From Polytrichum commune (taxonomy: Eukaryota > Streptophyta > Polytrichopsida > Polytrichales > Polytrichaceae), in contig OX485806.1 of the NCBI GenBank assembly GCA_950295325.1, positions 24,924,001 through 24,988,000 on the forward strand: 64,000 nucleotides of DNA, in the 5' to 3' direction. The first letter of the stretch is position 1; every line of letters starts with the position of its first letter. Positions 57,414-64,000 of the stretch are shown one piece after another. Made by a program: the position numbers and the translations under genes. A model generated the notes under the pieces. The model saw only the letters and a list, made by a program, of their open reading frames with translations. It was not told where the DNA came from and did not search any database.

Positions 57414-57758
57414 CTCGGGGGGGGGGGGGGTAGTCATTGGTTGGAGTAGCAATATACGTGCGAACAAATGATAGGGTATTTTAAAAACATGGGGGCAAAA
57501 ATTTATAAATGGACTTTAGAGTAATATAGGGTATCAAAAATGACATTGGACATCTTTAAAGTACTATAGGGTATGGAATAATAGGTAATTTAGAATTATA
57601 AGTAATGCAAGCCATTTTTCTATTAACCCAAAGTAGAAATCTACATAATGATAGCATGTGAAAAAAAAAAAAAATTGAAAGTAATACCCCCCTATAAAAT
57701 AGTGGTTGTTCGCACCTATATCCTTAACTTTTTAACACACTGCCCCCCCCCCCCCGAG
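57414..57758. mobile_element. CTCGGGG-terminus MITE, copy 3
   Basis: Inverted ends CTCGGGGG and CCCCCGAG, with an exact 8-bp duplication CATGGATG (57406-57413 and 57759-57766). The interior matches copy 2 in opposite orientation (GCGAACAAATGATAGGGTAT, GGTATGGAATAATAGGTAA, ATAATGATAGCATGTGAAA). Confidence 0.88.
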
Positions 57759-57967
57759 CATGGATGTACCTAAAGTGGTTAGTTACGAACAAATGTTGAG
57801 CATCAATTTTCCTAGGCTATCCCCATCCAATGGGCCGTTAATGAGCTATCTAGTTAGTAAATGACTATTTGGCCTTCTATTACATCAAGTGCAGATGTGT
57901 CCGTGTCTCTCTACGCATGGAAAAGTAGTTGGTGTGTTTAGTGGTTTGTCACTTGTCGTGATTTGGA

Positions 57968-58316
57968 GTACACTAAATATGATAGTTAGTGTTTGATACA
58001 CTAAATACAAACGCATACATTGAATCTCAATAACCCTATGAAAGTAAGCAACATTAAATGTAAACTCGAACACCAAATATCAACTATGGTACTATGTGGA
58101 AGTTACATGTTTGAATTTAGTGTTAGTATAGTTATGTAAAAAAAGAAAGTTAAAAAAACAATGATAAAAGGAGAATTCCAACATATCTTCAAGCATATCT
58201 TCGAGCATATCTTCTGACACTAATTGTCAATGAATTGAAAATTAGTGTTGAGCGAGGTAGGGTGGTAACAACATTAAAGATAATCAAACACTTGATATCA
58301 TATTTAGGGTAGTTGT
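57968..58316. mobile_element. CACTAAA-family MITE, copy 3
   Basis: Shares its middle with 43894-44296 (AATAACCCTATGAAAGTAAG, GTGGAAGTTACATGTTTG, TTGAAAATTAGTGTTGAG, GTAGGGTGGTAACAACA). The ends have decayed. A 58140-58200 insertion with CTTCAAGCATATCTTCGAGC distinguishes this copy. Confidence 0.65.
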
Positions 58317-60009
58317 TGAAGATAGTTGTGAGTCTGAATCATGTATGGGGGTTCTAGTAGATAAACACAAATGATTCTTTAAAGACATATAAGAAAATGC
58401 ACATGTGTTGGTATGAGTGTGGAATTGTGTTGTCAGAGATACATGTTGGGTGTATGAGTTCATATATTTATCCAAAAGTAGAGGTCCACATAAAGATACC
58501 AAGTTAGTATACATGAGTGTATCTTAATTGTTTGTTTTTATCAGCTAGCAGGTTATCAAATCAACCTCAAGATGGCATCATGATGTAATTCAAAGTTGGG
58601 TAGACCAAAGCAGGATCCTCATTGATTCTTCAAGGTGTATCTATTGGGTTCTCAAGGTTCACAAAGATATGGATCTTCTCAAAAAGTGCATATTTTAAAT
58701 CATTTCCTCTAGGCTATGTACGTTTTGAAGTTATTGACTATGCATATTTTTATATATGGAGGATTGAATTGTGAGTAATATGCAAAGAATGAACTACTTC
58801 TTATTTTCTTACCCAAAAAACAATACCCTACAAGTTTTTGTTTTTGTGATGTGTTCTTGCACTTTGTGTTATTTTTTAATTTTTTTGGTTTGTTTTACAT
58901 CTTCTTACACTTTAGTCAATCAATAATGGGTTTATACATATTACATCACAAACTCAAGTGAACAAGCCGCTTTCAAGCAGTGAAAATTCACCTTTTGATG
59001 ATAGTTGATTGGACTCCCAATAAGTTCAACAACTTGCACCTACAAAGCTTAGGCACAAACATATGAAAGGAAGTTTCAATCATCTTGGAAAATTGACAAG
59101 ACATGGCTCGTGCATATGAGACCACATGGTGCATAAAAACATAGTTTCCAACACTAGTCTTGAATGCATGAGCTAATTATGGTCATGTCAGACGATTCTA
59201 AAGTCACCACCTTGGGGGTTCGTGAATGGGTAAATTATCCATTGTAATTCTTAATGTTTCAATGTTACATAGAAGTAATATTTTAGTGTTACCGTCTTAC
59301 ACTCATCAATGATTCATAATCATGATAGGTGTACATGATAGATCAATGTTCCCATTTTGTTCCTTAGAGGGTCTCAATAATAAACAACAAGATGGGAGTG
59401 GATTTTGATGTTCCTCATGATGTTCCCCTCCAAGGAACAACGTGGGGAACATCAAAACCCACTCCCACCTTGCTTTTTATTATTATTTAAGAGTGCAATT
59501 GTTTTGTCATCTCCCCTAAGAATATGTCGATAGCATAGTTGGAATAAATTTTGGGAGGAAAAGATACATGTTCGAGCTGCACTTGCATTTTTATAAAATT
59601 AAACATCATTTTCACACAAATATTTTATATTTAATCATTTCAAATTATAAAAAACAAGTCCCTTGAGTTCTTGTTCATCTCTAAAACATTGGAACATTGG
59701 AACATTGGAACATTGGAACATTGAAACATTGAATGTGTGTAATTATTGGGTAGAATGTAAACATTTACATGTATGTGGTCCCCGACGTGATATGCTTTGC
59801 CAATTCTAGCACAACCATAATTAGCTTGTGCATTCAAGACTAGTGATGGAAACTATGTCAGGGGACAGGGTGGGCCCACACATGGTTTCATGAAATGCTC
59901 TCTGCATGTGACGAATTTCATATTAACTCACCATGGGATTTGGGAGTAGGTTGCAGAAGTAAGCAAAAATCGTCCATTCCGTGACCACCAGAAAAGCAAC
60001 AATCACATA
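58317..60009. other. Intergenic DNA with small repeats
   Basis: Contains a hairpin at 59393-59478 (GGGAGTGGATTTTGATGTTCC facing GGAACATCAAAACCCACTCC). It also has an 8-bp tandem repeat of GGAACATT (about 59689-59730, five to six units). No gene is recognised. Confidence 0.5.
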
Positions 60010-60600
60010 TTGCGGTGGCTAGATGAGAGGCTCTTCATTTTCCTCCAATTGGTTCGGTTTCTATTACTTGTCATGCATGTGCGAGCAAATGTGGTTAGCT
60101 TGAACGTAAGGTTTTGTGTGTTCCCTATTTTCAATGCATCAAAACTTTGCAATCCAAAGTATTATCCAAGTTATGAAGGAATCCGTATAACTATGTGAAA
60201 GCAATGGTTGGAGAGATTGATCGTAAAATATGGATTGACAACGGTTGAATGTAATGCAAGTAGAGCCAAGTTGCTCAAGTTTGTAGAAACTTTGAGGCAT
60301 GAATTTGAAAACAAATCATCGTATGAGGCATGACATTTTTGTGGGGACATTAACGAATGGTATACCAGTTGGCCACATCTCATGAAACTTTGGCCAAAAA
60401 AAGCACTTGCCATTTCCTCAAGTACTATAATTTGTGAAAGAGATTTTTGAGCACAAAACTCTATAAAGAGCCACTTGCGAGCTTCATTGAAGTTGGACAC
60501 TTTGGATGCTTTATTGCAAATATTATTATGCGGGATAAAGTTGGAGAATATGGATTGGAAGGGCAATTTTTGAGTTGTGCCACAACATGAGGAATCAAAA
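60010..60600 (+). pseudogene. hAT-superfamily transposase C-terminal fossil
   Basis: A single frame with several stops reads FNASKLCNPKYYPSYEGIR, KQWLERLIVKYGL, then KLWPKKALAISSSTIICERD and SIKSHLRASLKLDTLDALLQ. The last part matches the hAT dimerisation domain pattern (LA...P.SSA..ER.FS...... R..L....++ L). Stops after ITM, SYEA and ERDF show it is dead. The DDE core is not visible. Confidence 0.75.
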
Positions 60601-60849
60601 ACTCTTAGTTTGGACTGAATATTGTAAGAATTGCAAACTTCTGTACATTTGTTTTTGAAAAAACTAAAATTTTATCTTCAATTTTTTTGTGAAGGAATTT
60701 TCTCCACCCGTCATATGAAAAGTAGTTTATGATGTTGATTGTAACAACAACAAAAAGAAAAGTAACATGTCACATGAAATGAAGGTGGGCATGTCCAAAA
60801 GGAGCATTGATCATCACACACAAGCGTACCTCTCATTCATCCCAATGAA

Positions 60850-61060
60850 CATGGAGAACCAACCGCTAATTACATATGAACCGATTGAGTTTGAGAAATA
60901 ACCGGTTGAAGTCCAAGACTCCAAGAGAATTACTCATCATTTTAGAGGAATCTATGAATATACCTCATATTAATTAAGAAAACCCGAGACATCACAACAT
61001 GTAAGTGGTTGGACTTGGGAACACTAGGATATTGACCGATTATGCCCAAAAATCTTCCCA
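60850..61060 (+). repeat. Dispersed repeat with CCGGTT words, copy 4 of 4
   Basis: Contains GGAGAACC, GATTGAGTTTGAGAAATAAC, CGGTTGAAGTCCAAGACTC and TATGCCCAAAAATCTT in the family order. Confidence 0.65.
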
Positions 61061-61334
61061 AATACCAATTCATCCAACATAAAAACCTTGAAATTGTATG
61101 GTACCCATAAGCTACTATTTTAAGTCGATTTGACACCGGAACGTCACCTTTAAACAACCCAAAATGAATATAGTCCAAACTACTCGAGACGAATCATGCA
61201 AAAACCTTTGTAGAATCGAACCACCCCCGTCCGGTTAGGACCCCATTGGGAATCTACACAGTACCGGAATTGCAATCAAGCCGGGACGAACTTTTGATCA
61301 CGCTGGAATCAATAGTGCCACGACAAATGTCCCT

Positions 61335-62184
61335 GGTTTTAGGAGCTAAAGTGAGGAGGAATTCATCTCAAAATGAGCGGTCATGGCAGGCTCTAGACAT
61401 TGGTAACATGTTCGGACCAACTTTTGGCTTCAATAATTCACAATAATTTCAATTTAAGGAAAAAAAAAAATACAAGAAAAACTGTAGTCCACTTAGATGT
61501 CTGCCTTCCTACACGGGGGAAAATTGCACCACCTTATACTTCTCTGGATTTGGCACAAAATCCCTCAAGTGCTCAGTTATGCACACCTCTACTCTAAACG
61601 GGTCAAGATTTCATGTTGGTTGGATGGATGGATGGATGAAAGGTACGCATGCTCATATGGATGTGACGATTCCATCCCTCATCCTCCCTATTGGCCGAGT
61701 TTGTCCTCGCTGGTAGCGGCCGATTGGAACATGTTAACTAACTCGCAGGCTTTCTATTTCGTGGTTTTAGGAGCTAAAGTGAGGAGGAATTCATCTCAAA
61801 ATGAGCAGTCATGGCAGGCTCTAGACATTGGTAACATGTTCAGACCAACTTTTGGCTTCAATAATTCACAGTAATTTCAATTTAAGGAAAAAAAAACAAG
61901 AAAAACTGCAGTCCACCTGATGTCTACCTTCCTACACGGGGAAAAATCGCACCACCTTATACTTCTCTGGATTTGGCACAAAATCCCTCCAAGTGCTCGG
62001 TTATGCACACCTCTACTCTAAACGGGGTCAAGATTTCATGTTGGATGGATGGATGGAAGAAAGATACGCACGCTCACATGGATGTGACGATTCCATCCCT
62101 CATCCTCCCTATTGGCCGAGTTTGTCCTCGCTGGCAGCGGCTGATTGGAGCGTGTTAACTAACTTGCAGGCTTTCTATTTCGTG
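61335..62184 (+). repeat. Recent 428-bp tandem duplication
   Basis: Two head-to-tail units (about 61335-61762 and 61763-62184) run from GGTTTTAGGAGCTAAAGTG to GCAGGCTTTCTATTTCGTG with only scattered differences. The reading frames crossing them are correspondingly duplicated and have no recognised domain. High identity means the event is young. Confidence 0.92.
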
Positions 62185-62771
62185 CTTCACAACATTCTCC
62201 TTCACACACTCCCACAAAGGAAAGCACTACGAAAAGCATTGGACGCACCAAACATGACCCTCGTTTTAACTTATTAACGGTATTAACTAGACCAGCCCTA
62301 GCATATCTCCTTTCCCGATACAAAAGGCCACCCATCATAATTCGTCTCCACATATGGTTTCTATAAATCTTTGCCATTCATGGGACTCGCGTCTTTAGGG
62401 TGGGACCCACACCCTCCAATACCACGTTCCCTTGGAGTTCCCAAGGCGTTCCCAAGGCGTTCCCTCCCCATGCAAGGAGGAGGCGCCTGGGTTGTTGTGC
62501 CCTTGGTCGGACCCATCAAGCCCCAGTTGACTGCCAGATTAAGGCCTTGTAATGAATTCTCTGGGGCTAATAATAGAGGAAAAGCAATGGGGCTCCCTGG
62601 GTTATGTTATGGGAAAGGGCCCAATTATGCCTTTATATAGGTGTTTGGCTTGAATTGAGAGTAATAGGCTTTCATGGGGCCATTTGGGAGGGAAACCTCT
62701 TATTAGAACCCTCGCGTTCATGTCCTTTTATGAGATCACATATATAATGATGTTCTCCCCCTCTTTATTAC
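62185..62771. other. Unassigned, moderately GC-rich stretch
   Basis: A frame at 62371-62640 has no known domain. A short internal duplication (TTCCCAAGGCG twice) lies at about 62438-62460. Nothing else is supported. Confidence 0.35.
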
Positions 62772-63130
62772 GGGCCCGTTCACACGGAGTCCCAACTCTT
62801 AATTAATCCCCAAGTCACTTGAGGTCGATCCGTGCAATCTCAACCGTTGAGAGCATGGAAGGTGGGGGGCTTACCCACTTCACACGAGTCCCAAGTATGA
62901 CATGGATGCCTACGTGGCATCACTTTTTGGAGGCGAGGTTTAGGACTTGTGTTGAGAGTTGGGTCGAGCGAAAAGCTAGAACCATGCCACCCTCAACACA
63001 AGTCCCACAATTTACTTTTGCATGTAACTAAGACCCGATTTTAAGGATAATCGACCATCTGTTTCTCGAGGCTCAAAAGTCAAGACTTGCTAACATGAGT
63101 GGGGGCTTGGGGTCGCATGCGAACTGGTCC
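62772..63130. mobile_element. Probable Tourist-like MITE
   Basis: Imperfect inverted ends GGGCCCGTTCACACGGAGTC and GACCCCAAGC-type sequence ending CGAACTGGTCC. The pattern resembles the GGGCCACTTC family. The interior has a second inverted pair, GGACTTGTGTTGAG facing CTCAACACAAGTCC (62942-63007). The flanks (TTAC and TAAG) do not give a clean duplication. Confidence 0.55.
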
Positions 63131-63189
63131 TAAGATCTGTGTGGTTGTGCAAGAAAGTGTCGTACTCTTGTTAATATGACATTTCCATC

Positions 63190-63640
63190 GCCTCATTTGT
63201 TGGCTCTGTCTGTAGGACAGAGGCTATGCATCAACTTCTTTGTTTCAAGAGCAAATTTCCTAACTACTTTGCGTTCACACTTGGACGTTACTTGTTCTTG
63301 TTATCTTTGGTCCACTTTATTTAATGTGGATGTTAATTATAATTATAATTATATATGTATATATAGAACTATAATTGCTCCCTAAAATGCATTGAAAGAA
63401 ATCTAGTTAACTATAGTTATTTTGGCAGTTCTTGATTATTTATTCTAAAAATTTCGGGTGATATCAAAATCCTTGACCTGCATTTGAGAAGAAGGTGCAC
63501 AAAACCCAAAAAAGTTTGGTATAGTAAATAGCCATGGATTGGCATGAGCAAAGTGGACAACTATAATTGTAGTCTTTCATAGTAAAGGACAGAGCCTCAC
63601 GGTTCTACCGTTTTCTTGCCATATCTATCGAACAATTTTC
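63190..63640 (-). repeat. Dispersed repeat, inverted partner of 29795-30060
   Basis: Shares, in reverse order and on the other strand, ACTTTGCGTTCACACTTGG, TACTTGTTCTTGTTA, TAGTAAATAGCCATGGATTGG and ACTACAATTATAG-type words with the 29.8-kb region. This copy has about 100 bp of extra sequence in the middle. Confidence 0.7.
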
Positions 63641-64000
63641 CGAAAAAATTGGCCTATTTCAATGTTGAATGTCATTTCGTGTACATAATGAACATACATA
63701 AGCATGAAAAAACAAGGAATATTCTTCACCAACATTCCCCCAACGTTCTCCAATGTGCACAACGGTCCCCGTAGCTTCCATGCATGTTTCAAAGTACTAG
63801 TCATATATGAACTTGGAATACATGTGATGTCCCAAGCCTTTGTAATGATGTTGCAACTCTACTCTCAATTGAAATTGTCTCTCTCATATGTGTATTCATC
63901 CTCCACAAATACAGACCAAATCTCTCATAAATAAGCTTGAATGAATTATGACATACAAGAGTTCATTGCTTGAAAAAAACCCAACAGTAACTTATTGGTG
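63641..64000. other. Intergenic DNA, nothing recognised
   Basis: AT-rich to the end of the window. A short frame at 63704-63934 lacks motifs. Confidence 0.35.

Noticed and set aside
59689-59735. CRISPR-like short repeats
   Set aside because: The GGAACATT units are contiguous with no spacers in a plant nuclear context. This is a simple tandem repeat.

Overview
This window is nuclear DNA of a land plant. The evidence is an AP2/ERF transcription factor, a golgin-84 type Golgi tether with many short exons, GT-AG introns of hundreds of bases, an intronless nuclear tRNA-Ser(CGA), and a dense load of plant-type transposons (Stowaway, Tourist/PIF-Harbinger, pogo, hAT and Ty3/gypsy remnants). A kinesin of the kinesin-3 (motor plus FHA) type points away from a typical flowering plant and towards a lineage such as a fern, lycophyte or other seed-free plant. 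That placement is inference only.

Layout. 1-12.4 kb is gene-poor and made of transposon debris: a Stowaway MITE (946-1235), a large foldback (3344-3783), and a decayed PIF/Harbinger element (7048-8649) that carries an N-terminal transposase fragment and a nested Tourist MITE. 12.4-15.3 kb holds a single-exon ERF gene (12437-13363), followed by tandem broken copies of its 3' end and a second duplicated block. 15.3-18.1 kb has no recognised gene. 18.49-24.40 kb is a multi-exon kinesin on the + strand. It converges on a leucine-rich-repeat gene on the - strand (27867-about 25268), whose upstream region carries a four-unit tandem repeat (28330-29060). A tRNA-Ser gene lies at 29556-29637.

29.7-34.2 kb is again repeats, including a pogo-like element with a transposase C-terminal fragment (32863-33947). 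34.43-42.63 kb is the best-preserved gene: a 15-exon golgin-84 homologue whose spliced reading frame closes exactly at 814 residues. Its first exon is present three times in tandem, and one of the extra copies keeps an in-frame ATG.

42.6-64 kb has no convincing host gene. It is a mosaic of MITEs: a GGGCCACTTC-ended Tourist family with TTA/TAA duplications, a CACTAAA-ended family, and a family with CTCGGGG termini and 8-bp target duplications. It also holds a gypsy remnant with a tRNA-Asp primer site, a hAT transposase fossil, a recent 428-bp tandem duplication, and unusually many long poly-G/poly-C tracts.

The host genes are functionally unrelated (transcription factor, microtubule motor, LRR protein, Golgi tether), and I see no operon-like or clustered pathway. 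Exon borders were placed by eye from splice signals and protein continuity. Family names come from motif recognition, not from database searches.
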